Assembly: GCA_019414725.1 (NCBI GenBank)
Contig: DXLM01000004.1
Location: 1-64,000 of the forward strand
Length of the DNA stretch: 64,000 bases
Source of the DNA: Bacteroides sp.
Lineage (GTDB): Bacteria > Bacteroidota > Bacteroidia > Bacteroidales > Bacteroidaceae
Direction of reading: 5' to 3'
Positions 18,330 through 27,871 of the stretch are shown here, one piece after another. The first letter of the stretch is position 1, and every line of letters begins with the position of its first letter. The position numbers and the translations under genes are program-made. The notes beneath the pieces were generated by a model, which made no database searches, was not told the DNA's origin, and worked only from the letters and a program-made list of their open reading frames with translations.

Positions 18330-20375
18330 CTACCTTTCTCTTACATAAGTCTTTTTATCAGAACCTACACCTGTAACAGTTACCCGTTTCCAGTGAGAAG
18401 GAAGCGCTGACGGAAGCTGGACGATTCCTTCATCCGTAATCTGGAGTCCACAAAAGCCATTCAATACAGCCTGCAATAAACCTCCTGCTCCAGTCATAAA
18501 ATATGGATTGTTACTTGTGGGAGTTTCCGAAATAACTCCGAAAGGCTTTCTCAGATTGGGCTCATAACAACGACGAAACATCTCGTATGCTTTATCTGCT
18601 TCTCCCATACGAGCATACTGTACGCAATAAACAGAGTACGACATAGCCGGTCCATCTTTTTGGTCTATACGCTCGGCATAATATTCCAAATCTTGTCTCT
18701 GTCTGTATTCATCAGTTATCACCCCTAGTGGATAAGCTAGCAGATTTGCATCAGCTTGTTTGATCATTTCGCCTTTATAAGTGGAATGCTCACGCGTCAC
18801 ACCATTTTCGAATTGTAATACGCGGATATTTTCTCCAATCTCCCGCCATATTTCCGGAACCTTTTCTCCACAAATCTCAGCAGCCTGACAAGCATACTTA
18901 AGCGCAAGTGACGCTGCACCGTTTGTAAACGCATTATCTGTAACACCGTTTGCATATTCATCAGCTCCGGTCACGTTATGAATTGAATATGAACCATCCT
19001 GATTGCGAGTAACACGACTTGTCCAAAAGTCTGCAATTTCTTTGAGCAACGGATAACCTTCACGTTGCAGCCAACGCACATCACGAGTTACACAATAATA
19101 ATTCCAGCAGGCAATTCCTATGTCGGCTGTAATATGATGTTCAAACGGACCGGTCAATGCATGAGTAGGCGTAGCTTCTTCACCAGAATCATCACTCTCC
19201 CACGGGAACATTGCTCCCCGATAACCATATGCCAATGCCTTTTTACGAGCAGCAGGAAGACGGTCAAAGCGATAATCAAGCATCGACCGGGCTATATCCT
19301 GATTCAACAGAAGCATAGGAGGATACATCCACAATTCTGTATCCCAAAAGATATGTCCATTATATCCCTGCAACGATAATCCCATAGGAGGAATGCTTAA
19401 GCGACTACCTCCACGGCAAGAGGAATATAAATTAAATAAGGCAAATCTTACGATACGCTGTGCATTGTCATCTCCTTCAATACGTATATCACTTTGCCAT
19501 AGTTCATCCCAAAGACGATAATGTGCCTGCATCAATGCTTCTTCTCCTTCATGCAATGCATAAATTACCTGTCGCTCTGCTTCATTATAAGGATCAAAAA
19601 AATCACGCGATGAACATACGCTTCCCACTAAAGAAAAACAAAATGTTTCTCCCTTTTTTAGCTGAATCGAAAAAAACAATTCCCGAGTAGCTTCATCATA
19701 TATAGGCTTTATCTGTTCGCCATTGAAAAGAAAAGAAGAAGTAGAAGCTACCCGACGGTATCCGAGCCGAGAAGTTGCATCCGATTCAAGCATGTACATA
19801 CGATTTCCATCAGCTTCCATTTCACGATACCGAATTGAAGATTGCGAATAATCGTCTGGAATACCCATTCCTGAACGGACTTCCAACAACATATCCTTAC
19901 ATGCCTGAACAGTCACACGAATTAAACCGGCATAAGGCAAATTGCGTAAAGCACACAACTCATAAGAAACATCTGCTTTTTCTAAGGTATGGAAACTTGT
20001 TTGATGTACAGCACGGCGCATATCTATCGTTTGTTGCCAGTCAGAGATATTTGAAGTATCAACTTTTTTATTGTCTATTTTCATAGAAAGACAAAACGGA
20101 TTAATTCCTCTCATTACTCGACTAACAACATGGGGAGATGCAGCATCGAATACATGATTCAACATAACATGCTCTACAGCGAAAGGTTCTTTTTGAGGAA
20201 GAATACCTATGCATCCGTTTGCCATAGGAGCAGAAGCATATGGAGCTTGAATATCAACAGCATGCAGTTGCCATAGTCTTTCTTCTTCAGCTCTTATAGA
20301 CGTTGCAGACAAGATTATTCCCAGTATAAAACATAGAGCATGTATTCTCATAGTAATTTTCATTCTGAAGTACAT
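18330..20375 (-). CDS. Exported GH65 glycosidase (probable alpha-1,2-glucosidase type)
   Basis: The 681-residue protein has a Sec signal (MRIHALCFILGIILSATSIRA). It matches GH65: N-terminal beta-sandwich (about 35-290), then an (alpha/alpha)6 barrel with GYNGHIFWDTELWMYPPML (337-355), GYRGAMFPWESDDSGEEATP (384-403) and VTGADEYANGVTDNAFTN (468-485). The general acid should be Glu473. A second glutamate, Glu617 in GVISETPTSNNP, sits where hydrolytic GH65 enzymes place a general base. As I recall, Glu472 and Glu616 play these parts in the Flavobacterium johnsoniae kojibiose hydrolase, so hydrolysis is favoured over phosphorolysis; export also argues against a phosphorylase. Start may be the ATG at 20363 or 20351. 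The gene leads the sigma-fecR-susCD cluster. Confidence 0.85.
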   Translation of the reverse strand: MYFRMKITMRIHALCFILGIILSATSIRAEEERLWQLHAVDIQAPYASAPMANGCIGILPQKEPFAVEHVMLNHVFDAASPHVVSRVMRGINPFCLSMKIDNKKVDTSNISDWQQTIDMRRAVHQTSFHTLEKADVSYELCALRNLPYAGLIRVTVQACKDMLLEVRSGMGIPDDYSQSSIRYREMEADGNRMYMLESDATSRLGYRRVASTSSFLFNGEQIKPIYDEATRELFFSIQLKKGETFCFSLVGSVCSSRDFFDPYNEAERQVIYALHEGEEALMQAHYRLWDELWQSDIRIEGDDNAQRIVRFALFNLYSSCRGGSRLSIPPMGLSLQGYNGHIFWDTELWMYPPMLLLNQDIARSMLDYRFDRLPAARKKALAYGYRGAMFPWESDDSGEEATPTHALTGPFEHHITADIGIACWNYYCVTRDVRWLQREGYPLLKEIADFWTSRVTRNQDGSYSIHNVTGADEYANGVTDNAFTNGAASLALKYACQAAEICGEKVPEIWREIGENIRVLQFENGVTREHSTYKGEMIKQADANLLAYPLGVITDEYRQRQDLEYYAERIDQKDGPAMSYSVYCVQYARMGEADKAYEMFRRCYEPNLRKPFGVISETPTSNNPYFMTGAGGLLQAVLNGFCGLQITDEGIVQLPSALPSHWKRVTVTGVGSDKKTYVRER

Positions 20376-20403
20376 TTCTTATTATTTTCAATTCAGGTTT
20401 TGG

Positions 20404-20411
20404 CAAAGATA
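20404..20411 (-). promoter_or_regulatory. -7 element of the GH65-sigma transcript
   Basis: TATCTTTG on the minus strand matches TAnnTTTG, 29 bases before the first in-frame ATG. A -33 element is not clear. Confidence 0.45.
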
Positions 20412-20577
20412 CATTTTTCTTCAAAATAAAAATCAACTTCCTTGAGCGTAAAGCAAGCAGCAGTAATATTTTTCACGAAAGCAAGATATTACATAATAAA
20501 AATATCAAAGTTGACTTTCTTTACAACAAAATGTATTTAAACCTTATCAAACAGTTGACTAGCTAAGCGAAAATTCA

Positions 20578-20585
20578 TATTTTTG
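20578..20585 (+). promoter_or_regulatory. -7 element for the rRNA methyltransferase gene
   Basis: TATTTTTG matches TAnnTTTG, with GTTG at 20554-20557 (20-base spacer) as a weak -33. The predicted start near 20592 rules in the ATG at 20619. Confidence 0.5.
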
Positions 20586-20618
20586 CACAATTAATTGAAA
20601 TTACGTAATTTAGTTAAA

Positions 20619-22025
20619 ATGAATCAAGAATTCGAGCTTATCGCCAAGACCTTCCAGGGACTGGAAGAAGTGCTGGCACAAGAACTCACCGAGTTGGGAG
20701 CCGGAAATATTGAAATCGGACGCCGCATGGTTTCTTTTACCGGTGACAAAGCAATGATGTATCGTGCTAATTTTTGCTTGCGCACAGCTATTCGTATCTT
20801 AAAACCAATCAAACATTTTACTGCAAAAACAGCAGACGAAGTGTATGAAGCTGTTAAAAGTATCTCTTGGGAAGACTATTTGGATAATATGAGCAGCTTT
20901 GCTGTTGATGCGGTAGTATTCTCCAATGAATTCCGCCATTCGAAGTTTGTTGCTTATAAGGTAAAAGATGCTATTGTCGATTATTTCCGTGAAAAAACAG
21001 GCAATCGTCCATCTGTACGTATTAGCAATCCGGATCTGGCTATTAACATCCATGTTGCAGAAGACCGTTGTACACTTTCACTCGACAGTTCGGGTGAATC
21101 ACTTCATCGCCGTGGCTACCGTCAGGAACAAGTAGAAGCTCCCTTAAACGAGGTGTTGGCTGCCGGAATGATTCTGATGACTGGATGGAGAGGCGAATGT
21201 GACTTAATAGACCCGATGTGTGGCTCTGGAACAATTCCTATTGAAGCAGCACTCATCGCACGCAATATTGCTCCGGGAGTATTCCGTAAAGAGTTTGGCT
21301 TTGAAAAGTGGCGTGACTTCGACCAGGATTTATTCGATTCAATCTATAATGATGATTCTAATGAACGTGAATTTAACCATAAAATTTACGGATATGACAA
21401 CAATCCGAAAGCCAACGAAATTGCTGTGCACAATGTAAAAGCAGCAGGAGTAAGCAAGGATGTCATTCTAAAAATCCAACCGTTCCAGCAATTTGAACAG
21501 CCTAAAGAAAAGAGTATCATTGTGACTAATCCACCTTATGGAGAACGAATATCTTCTGATGATCTGCTAGGCCTATACCAAATGATTGGAGAACGCCTGA
21601 AACATGCATTCAGCGGCAATGATGCCTGGATATTAAGCTACCGTGACGAATGTTTCGACCAAATTGGACTAAAGCCCTCAGTCAAAGTTCCTTTGTTTAA
21701 TGGTTCACTGGAATGTCAGTTCCGGAAATATCAGATTTTCGATGGAAAATACAAAACCTTCCGTAGTGAAAACAGTGACAAAGAATTTAAGCCTAAGCGG
21801 GAAGGAAACGAAACCCGTCCACGGAAGCGTGCAGAAAAAGTAGAATATAAAGGAGATAAAAAAACAAGTTTCCGAACAGAACGTAAGGAAAACGATAAGA
21901 AAAACTTTTCTCGCGAAAATCGTCCTTCACGTCCTTCTACTGATGACGGACGCCCTAAGCAGGCACCCGCACCTCGTTATATGCACCGTCGTCGTGCAAA
22001 CGAAGAAAATACAGAAAATGAATAA
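20619..22025 (+). CDS. RlmL-type 23S rRNA guanine-N2 methyltransferase
   Basis: The 468-residue cytosolic protein has a THUMP domain (about 45-155) and a Rossmann-type methyltransferase domain (about 160-375). DLIDPMCGSGTIPIEAA is the SAM-binding motif and IVTNPPYGERI the NPPY catalytic motif of amino-methylating enzymes. This matches the N-terminal half of E. coli RlmKL (m2G2445); the RlmK half is absent, as in other short homologues. The last 90 residues are a low-complexity Lys/Arg/Glu-rich tail (KPKREGNETRPRKRAEKVEY onward), likely RNA-binding and disordered. The DPP4 gene starts 20 bases downstream. Confidence 0.88.
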   Translation: MNQEFELIAKTFQGLEEVLAQELTELGAGNIEIGRRMVSFTGDKAMMYRANFCLRTAIRILKPIKHFTAKTADEVYEAVKSISWEDYLDNMSSFAVDAVVFSNEFRHSKFVAYKVKDAIVDYFREKTGNRPSVRISNPDLAINIHVAEDRCTLSLDSSGESLHRRGYRQEQVEAPLNEVLAAGMILMTGWRGECDLIDPMCGSGTIPIEAALIARNIAPGVFRKEFGFEKWRDFDQDLFDSIYNDDSNEREFNHKIYGYDNNPKANEIAVHNVKAAGVSKDVILKIQPFQQFEQPKEKSIIVTNPPYGERISSDDLLGLYQMIGERLKHAFSGNDAWILSYRDECFDQIGLKPSVKVPLFNGSLECQFRKYQIFDGKYKTFRSENSDKEFKPKREGNETRPRKRAEKVEYKGDKKTSFRTERKENDKKNFSRENRPSRPSTDDGRPKQAPAPRYMHRRRANEENTENE

Positions 22026-22045
22026 GTAACGTATATCCACTGAAA

Positions 22046-24328
22046 ATGAAGCGTATATTTCAAATAATAGCTCTATTCTGTATGATAGCAACAATTTCAT
22101 CTGCCCAAGAGAAAAAGACATTCACCCTCAATGATGTAATACCGGGTGGAGATAATTATTTTAATCTTGTGCCGAAAAGCATGCCCGGACTACAATGGTG
22201 GGGTGATATATGTGTCCGTACAGATATAGAGAACATCAAAAAAATAGATACTAAAAGCGGAAAAGAAAGTATACTCGTCACACTGGAAGAGGTAAATGAA
22301 GCGCTGAAAAATGGCAAAATGCCTTACAAACTTACAGGTCATATCAAACCACTTCGTACACTGATGGCTGCTTCACTTCCTTGGGGTGACCGTAATGTGA
22401 TTACTTTTACCCAGTATGACGACCGTACTCCCGGACAAAAGTACATGATATGGTATGACTTCAGCAAAAAGAAAATAGTCAATCTATTTAACCTGCAGGG
22501 AGAAGGTCCGACAAACTTCGATTTCTGTAAAGAAAATGGCTACATGGCATATACTATCGGGAATGACCTGTATGTAGCACATGAAGGGGATTTCAGCAGC
22601 ATGGTTAACCCAAAAGTTACAGGGAACCAACAGCAGGAAAAGGATGTCGTATATGGCCAAGCTGTACACCGTAATGAGTTTGGTATCATGAAAGGTACTT
22701 TCTGGAGTCCGAAAGGTACTTACTTAGCTTTCTACCGTATGGACCAAAGTATGGTAACTGATTATCCACAGGTAAATACTACAGCACGCATTGCCGAACT
22801 TGTTCCTGACAAATACCCAATGGCTGGTATGACAAGCCATAAAGTAACTGTCGGAATATACAATGTAAAAGATGGCAAGACAATTTATTTACAAGCCGGT
22901 GATCCTACTGACCGTTATTTTACTAACATCAGTTGGGGCCCTGACGAAAAGAGTGTATTCGTTATCGAACTGAACCGCGACCAGAATCATGCACAACTGG
23001 TTCAATATGATGCCGTAAGCGGACAAAAGATAGGAGTACTTTATGAAGAGAAACATACTCGTTACGTAGAGCCTCAGCATCCTCTGATATTCTTACCTTG
23101 GGATGACAGCCAGTTTATTTATCAGACACAGCGAGACGGCTTCAACCATTTGTATCTTATGGATACAAAAACCAAACTGAAAGGTGAATGGAAAACTGGA
23201 AAGGATAGTGAAGACCAATATTGTGAATATCTGAAAACAATCCCATTGACCGAAGGCAATTGGTTGGTTCAAGATGTTTTAGGATTCAATGCTTCTCGTA
23301 AAGGAATCATAATTGCAAGTACGGAAATATCTCCTTTACAGACTAATATATTCAGTCTGAACGTAAAAAATGGGAAACGTACACTGATCGGTATGGAAGA
23401 TGGTACTCACCAGGCCAAATTATCAGCCAGTGGAACCTATCTTATCGATTACTTCACTTCGAACAATGTTCCACGTGAAATCAGTATTCTTCCTACTACC
23501 GGGAAAAAAGGTACAACTCTGTTTACAGCAACCGACCCACTGAAGGAAAACTACAATTTACCGGAAATTACTGTAGGAACAATTAAAGCAGCCGATGGAG
23601 AAACAGATTTGTATTACCGCTTAATTAAGCCTGTTAATTTCGATCCGAACAAAAAATATCCGGCTATTATTTACGTATACGGAGGTCCACATGCACAAAT
23701 GATACATAATACCCGTTTTTATGATGCACGTGGATGGGATCTTTACATGGCACAACAAGGTTATGTAATGCTTACTGTTGACAACCGTGGAAGTGATAAT
23801 CGCGGTATTAAGTTCGAAAATTGTACCTTCCGCCATCTTGGTACAGAAGAAATGAAAGACCAAGTACAAGGAGCCAAGTTCCTGCAATCACTTCCATATG
23901 TTGATGCAGACAAAATCGGTGTTCATGGATGGAGCTTCGGGGGATTCATGACAACTAATCTTATGCTGACTTATCCGGATATCTTCAAGGTAGGAGTAGC
24001 TGGTGGTCCGGTTATCGATTGGCAATTCTACGAAGTTATGTATGGAGAAAGATACATGGATACTCCACAAGCTAATCCTGAAGGATATAAGGAATCAAAC
24101 CTTCGCTTAAAGGCTGGTAACTTGAAAGGTCGTCTAGAAGTAATTATCGGTGGAATGGATCCTACCTGTGTACCGCAACACAGCATCAGTTTTTTACGTG
24201 CTTGTATTGATGCTGGAACTCATCCAGATTTCTTCATCTATCCGGAAGACGGTCACAACATGATGGGGCGCGACCGCGTACACTTGCACGAACACATCAC
24301 CCGTTATTTTCTTGATCATTTGAAATAA
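22046..24328 (+). CDS. Dipeptidyl peptidase IV (S9B family)
   Basis: This periplasmic serine protease removes Xaa-Pro dipeptides from peptide N-termini. The 760 residues have a signal peptide (MKRIFQIIALFCMIATISSA), a beta-propeller DPPIV N-terminal domain (about 90-480) and an alpha/beta hydrolase domain (about 530-758). The nucleophile is Ser630 in GWSFGGFM. The acidic residue is in VIIGGMDPTCVP and the His in YPEDGHNMMGRDR. YVYGGPHAQM and the propeller motif YRMDQS fit S9. It follows the rRNA methyltransferase closely and is followed by purD after 32 bases. Confidence 0.94.
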   Translation: MKRIFQIIALFCMIATISSAQEKKTFTLNDVIPGGDNYFNLVPKSMPGLQWWGDICVRTDIENIKKIDTKSGKESILVTLEEVNEALKNGKMPYKLTGHIKPLRTLMAASLPWGDRNVITFTQYDDRTPGQKYMIWYDFSKKKIVNLFNLQGEGPTNFDFCKENGYMAYTIGNDLYVAHEGDFSSMVNPKVTGNQQQEKDVVYGQAVHRNEFGIMKGTFWSPKGTYLAFYRMDQSMVTDYPQVNTTARIAELVPDKYPMAGMTSHKVTVGIYNVKDGKTIYLQAGDPTDRYFTNISWGPDEKSVFVIELNRDQNHAQLVQYDAVSGQKIGVLYEEKHTRYVEPQHPLIFLPWDDSQFIYQTQRDGFNHLYLMDTKTKLKGEWKTGKDSEDQYCEYLKTIPLTEGNWLVQDVLGFNASRKGIIIASTEISPLQTNIFSLNVKNGKRTLIGMEDGTHQAKLSASGTYLIDYFTSNNVPREISILPTTGKKGTTLFTATDPLKENYNLPEITVGTIKAADGETDLYYRLIKPVNFDPNKKYPAIIYVYGGPHAQMIHNTRFYDARGWDLYMAQQGYVMLTVDNRGSDNRGIKFENCTFRHLGTEEMKDQVQGAKFLQSLPYVDADKIGVHGWSFGGFMTTNLMLTYPDIFKVGVAGGPVIDWQFYEVMYGERYMDTPQANPEGYKESNLRLKAGNLKGRLEVIIGGMDPTCVPQHSISFLRACIDAGTHPDFFIYPEDGHNMMGRDRVHLHEHITRYFLDHLK

Positions 24329-24360
24329 AATAAAGAAACAAATCATAATACTGTAAACAT

Positions 24361-25635
24361 ATGAAACTGTTACTGTTAGGTTCAGGTGGACGTGAGCATG
24401 CACTAGCATGGAAAATTGCCCAAAGTCCGAAAATAGAAAAACTATACATCGCTCCAGGTAATGCCGGAACACGTGAAGTTGGTGAAAATGTAGCAATAAA
24501 AGCAGACGATTTCGAAGCTATCAAAGAATTTGTTGTAGCAAATGGTATCAACATGGTAGTAGTAGGCCCTGAAGATCCATTGGTAAAAGGTGTCTACGAC
24601 TTCTTTAAGAACGATGCTGCATTGGCCAATATTCCAGTAATCGGTCCGTCAAAAGCAGGTGCCGTACTCGAAGGAAGTAAAGAATTCGCTAAAGGATTCA
24701 TGCAACGTCATCACATCCCGACAGCTGGATATAAAAGCATTACGTCTGCCAATTTAGAAGAAGGTCTTGCTTTCCTTGAAACATTACAAGCTCCGTATGT
24801 ATTGAAAGCTGACGGTTTGTGTGCTGGAAAAGGTGTACTGATTCTTCCGACTCTAGAGGAAGCAAAAAAAGAACTGAAAGAAATGCTCGGCGGTATGTTC
24901 GGTAATGCATCGGCAACCGTTGTTATCGAGGAGTTTTTGAGTGGTATCGAATGTTCTGTTTTCGTTTTGACTGACGGAAAGAACTATAAAATCTTACCTG
25001 AAGCAAAAGATTACAAACGTATCGGCGAGGGCGATAAAGGTCTGAATACCGGAGGTATGGGTTCTGTTTCGCCAGTACCGTTTGCAGACGAAGCTTGGAT
25101 GAAGAAAGTAGACGAACGCATTATTCGTCCGACAGTAGAAGGCCTGGCAGCTGAAGGCATCGATTATAAAGGATTTATCTTCTTCGGTTTGATTAACGTA
25201 AAAGGTGAACCGATGGTTATTGAATACAATGTCCGTATGGGTGACCCTGAAACTGAAAGTGTCATGCTGCGCATTAAGAGTGACCTTGTGGAACTGTTTG
25301 AAGGAGTAGCGGCAGGAAACCTCAATGAAAAGACACTTGAAATAGATTCACGTTCTGCAGTATGCGTTATGCTGGTATCTGGCGGTTATCCAGAAGCATA
25401 TGAAAAAGGATTCCCTATAACAGGAATCGAAGAAGCTAAAGCAGGAGGCAGCATCGTATTCCATGCCGGAACAGCATTGAAAGATAATCAGGTTGTCACA
25501 TCCGGAGGTCGTGTGATAGCTGTCAGCTCATACGGTACCAACAAGGAAGAAGCATTGAAACAATCCTTTACCAATGCCGGAAAAATTTCATTCGAAAAGA
25601 AATATTTCCGTTCTGATATCGGTTTCGACTTATAA
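24361..25635 (+). CDS. purD: Phosphoribosylamine-glycine ligase (GAR synthetase)
   Basis: PurD joins phosphoribosylamine and glycine with ATP, step two of de novo purine synthesis. The 424 residues match the family. MKLLLLGSGGREHALAWKIA is the N-domain signature, VVGPEDPLVKG the substrate region, an ATP-grasp domain covers about 105-325 (LNTGGMGSVSPVPF, EYNVRMGDPETE), and a C-domain follows (SGGYPEAYEKGFPI). No riboswitch is visible upstream; the gap to the DPP4 gene is 32 bases. A long hairpin follows. Confidence 0.97.
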   Translation: MKLLLLGSGGREHALAWKIAQSPKIEKLYIAPGNAGTREVGENVAIKADDFEAIKEFVVANGINMVVVGPEDPLVKGVYDFFKNDAALANIPVIGPSKAGAVLEGSKEFAKGFMQRHHIPTAGYKSITSANLEEGLAFLETLQAPYVLKADGLCAGKGVLILPTLEEAKKELKEMLGGMFGNASATVVIEEFLSGIECSVFVLTDGKNYKILPEAKDYKRIGEGDKGLNTGGMGSVSPVPFADEAWMKKVDERIIRPTVEGLAAEGIDYKGFIFFGLINVKGEPMVIEYNVRMGDPETESVMLRIKSDLVELFEGVAAGNLNEKTLEIDSRSAVCVMLVSGGYPEAYEKGFPITGIEEAKAGGSIVFHAGTALKDNQVVTSGGRVIAVSSYGTNKEEALKQSFTNAGKISFEKKYFRSDIGFDL

Positions 25636-25647
25636 TATTTCAATTCA

Positions 25648-25704
25648 TCACCACAGCTACACCAATTATTCTGTTTAAAGAGTAAATGAGTGTAGCTGTG
25701 GTGA
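25648..25704 (+). terminator. Hairpin terminator after purD
   Basis: TCACCACAGCTACAC (25648-25662) and GTGTAGCTGTGGTGA (25690-25704) form a perfect 15-bp stem with a 27-base loop, followed by a T-rich stretch (CATTTCTTTTGT). Confidence 0.7.
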
Positions 25705-25732
25705 CATTTCTTTTGTCATCAATATCCGTCAC

Positions 25733-26674
25733 ATGATCCAGACCAGAAACAGATTTCAATACGAAGTTGCGACAGGACGTGCCACACTTCCAGTTGTAAG
25801 TACTTTAACACTTATTCTATGGGTCATATCGACTCCACATTTATGGGCAAATATTGGCTCGTTATTAATATTCAGCCTTACTACTTACCTGCTACTGGAG
25901 ACGGATACGAAGTTTGCACTGATACGTACACGTACGACGCTTCCTGCTTCTTTTTTTCTTCTGTTTTATGCGGCAACACCTTTCTTGCATACATGGGATG
26001 TTACACTATTACTTCCAGTATTCTTTCTTTGTATGCTATATTCACTGTTTCAAAGCTATGAATCTCCCCATGCTTCGACCGCCATATTCCATGCTTTTTT
26101 GTGGATGGGGTTAAGTAGCCTTATTCTTCCTTGTATAGCTTGGATTACTCCGCTACTATATATTCATATGATTAACCTTCGTTCGCTTGAAGGAAAAACC
26201 TTTTTTGCCGGAATCATTGGCTTTACATTACCTTACTGGCTTCTGCTGGGATATGATTTGTATACGGATCAAACCGAAGAATTCTACAATGTAATTTCGC
26301 ATATTCTACAGTTTGATCAAATAAATTATGCATCCATACATTTCAGCTATTATACTTTATGGGGAGTTATCACAATATTATGGATTGCATTTAGTATTCC
26401 TTATTTACGATTTGCATATAAAGACAAAGTACAAACTCGTATTTTATTACAAGTGATACTATCCATGGGAGTATGGATAAATATTCTTATGGTTTTACAA
26501 CCATCTCATATTAAAGCATTACTTCCCTTAGCTATTATTCCAATGGTATTTATGGGAGGACATTTATTTTCACTTACTTTCAGTAAATTTACCCGAATAA
26601 CTTTTATTACGGTTCTTGTTATCTGGTTTGCATTGTGCTTATTTAATTTATGGATATATTTCTTCAACTTCTGA
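25733..26674 (+). CDS. Polytopic membrane protein, function unknown
   Basis: The 313-residue protein is strongly hydrophobic with about eight to nine predicted membrane segments (for example LIFSLTTYLLL, VTLLLPVFFLCMLYSLF, TPLLYIHMINLRSL, GIIGFTLPYWLLLGYDLY, ITFITVLVIWFALCLFNLWI). No catalytic motif is recognised. Its last 25 bases overlap the next gene, so the two are likely co-expressed. It resembles the unnamed inner-membrane proteins common in Bacteroidota, and nothing here fixes a role. Confidence 0.75.
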   Translation: MIQTRNRFQYEVATGRATLPVVSTLTLILWVISTPHLWANIGSLLIFSLTTYLLLETDTKFALIRTRTTLPASFFLLFYAATPFLHTWDVTLLLPVFFLCMLYSLFQSYESPHASTAIFHAFLWMGLSSLILPCIAWITPLLYIHMINLRSLEGKTFFAGIIGFTLPYWLLLGYDLYTDQTEEFYNVISHILQFDQINYASIHFSYYTLWGVITILWIAFSIPYLRFAYKDKVQTRILLQVILSMGVWINILMVLQPSHIKALLPLAIIPMVFMGGHLFSLTFSKFTRITFITVLVIWFALCLFNLWIYFFNF

Positions 26675-27111
26675 CCGACTGGGGATATTTTGGTATGTTC
26701 TTGTCTGCTTTTCTTGCCGGAACAATTTTACCATTCAGTTCTGAAGCAGTCCTACTTGCTTGTGTTGGCTTAGGGCTCGACCCTGTATGGTCTACCATTG
26801 CCACAACAGCAGGCAACGTTTTAGGTGGACTTACCTGCTATTGGATAGGCCATCTTGGAAAAATGGAATGGATAGAAAAATACCTTGGAGTAACTCCGAA
26901 ACAAATGGAACGTGCTACCCGATTTATACATGGAAGGGGAGCATGGATGGCATTATTCTCTTTTTTGCCTGTAGTAGGAGATGCTATTTTAATTGTACTA
27001 GGATTGATGAGAGCTCATATTGGGATTGTTACTGTTTCGATGAGTATCGGTAAGCTGGCTCGTTACGCTATATTAGTAGCAGCAACTCTTGGTATTATCA
27101 GCCTTTTCTAA
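26650..27111 (+). CDS. YqaA/DedA-type (VTT domain) membrane protein
   Basis: The 153-residue inner-membrane protein has four to five hydrophobic segments. The VTT-type core is visible: GYFGMFLSAFLAGTILPFSSEAVLLACVG, then TAGNVLGGLTCYWIGHLGK and FLPVVGDAILIVLGLMR. Relatives are small DedA-like proteins linked to lipid scrambling or envelope homeostasis; the exact task is not known. The start lies inside the end of the preceding gene, another frame, suggesting translational coupling. Confidence 0.85.
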   Translation: MDIFLQLLTDWGYFGMFLSAFLAGTILPFSSEAVLLACVGLGLDPVWSTIATTAGNVLGGLTCYWIGHLGKMEWIEKYLGVTPKQMERATRFIHGRGAWMALFSFLPVVGDAILIVLGLMRAHIGIVTVSMSIGKLARYAILVAATLGIISLF

Positions 27112-27137
27112 AATAATTATTATATCAATTTTAATTT

Positions 27138-27794
27138 ATGATAGAACTAGAACAAACTGCAGATGGAAGTTATACACTTTTCGTACCTGAACTAAACGAA
27201 CATTATCATTCCGTAAAAGGGGCTTTGACGGAGTCTGAACATATATTTATCAACATGGGAATGAAACATCATCCCTCCTCTACACTGCGAATACTGGAAA
27301 TCGGTTTCGGAACCGGGCTCAATGCATTTCTCACTCTGTTGGAAGCTGAAAATTCAAAACGTCAAGTTCACTATACAACAATAGAACGCTACCCTGTAAG
27401 TAATGATATTGTACATCAACTTGCCTATCCAGAACAGATCTGCCCGGAACGTAGTAACGACTTCTATGCACTGCATAATTCAGCATGGAATACAGATATA
27501 AGCTTAACACCTTACTTTACTTTACATAAAGTAGAAGGAGATTTTACGAACTATAAATTCCAAGGAGCATTTGACCTCATCTACTTTGACGCTTTTGCCC
27601 CAGAAAAACAACCGGAAATGTGGAGCCAGGAACTATTCAACACCTTATATGCTTCTCTAAATTCTGGTGGTATTCTCACAACATACTGTGCTAAAGGAGT
27701 AATACGCCGAATGCTACAAACTGCGGGATTTACAGTAGAACGTCTTCCAGGCCCTCCAGGTGGAAAACGAGAAATATTGAGAGCTTCAAAATAA
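27138..27794 (+). CDS. mnmD: tRNA (mnm5s2U34) methyltransferase MnmD
   Basis: The 218-residue cytosolic protein matches the methyltransferase half of the bifunctional MnmC. The SAM-binding motif is LEIGFGTGLNAFLT (about 49-62). The DUF752 signature is DLIYFDAFAPEKQPEMWSQE (about 144-163), and the C-terminus GVIRRMLQTAGFTVERLPGPPGGKRE is typical. It would methylate 5-aminomethyl-2-thiouridine to the mnm5 form at the wobble position. The FAD-dependent oxidase half of MnmC is absent, which defines MnmD. Acting on the same base as the MnmA paralogue at 7.9 kb, it is nonetheless not linked to it. Confidence 0.88.
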   Translation: MIELEQTADGSYTLFVPELNEHYHSVKGALTESEHIFINMGMKHHPSSTLRILEIGFGTGLNAFLTLLEAENSKRQVHYTTIERYPVSNDIVHQLAYPEQICPERSNDFYALHNSAWNTDISLTPYFTLHKVEGDFTNYKFQGAFDLIYFDAFAPEKQPEMWSQELFNTLYASLNSGGILTTYCAKGVIRRMLQTAGFTVERLPGPPGGKREILRASK

Positions 27795-27797
27795 AAG

Positions 27798-27840
27798 ATT
27801 TCCCTTCGTATTCACGTTTCCATGAAATACGAAGGGAAAT
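27798..27840. terminator. Bidirectional terminator between mnmD and the sialidase gene
   Basis: ATTTCCCTTCGTATT (27798-27812) pairs with AATACGAAGGGAAAT (27826-27840), a perfect 15-bp stem with a 13-base loop, between converging genes. The T-tails are weak on both strands. Confidence 0.7.
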
Positions 27841-27871
27841 TCTTATATTAATAAATACATATATTTTTTAC

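Noticed and set aside
18330..20375. Reading the GH65 gene as a maltose or trehalose phosphorylase
   Set aside because: The protein is exported and has a glutamate where phosphorylases keep the phosphate-binding loop.
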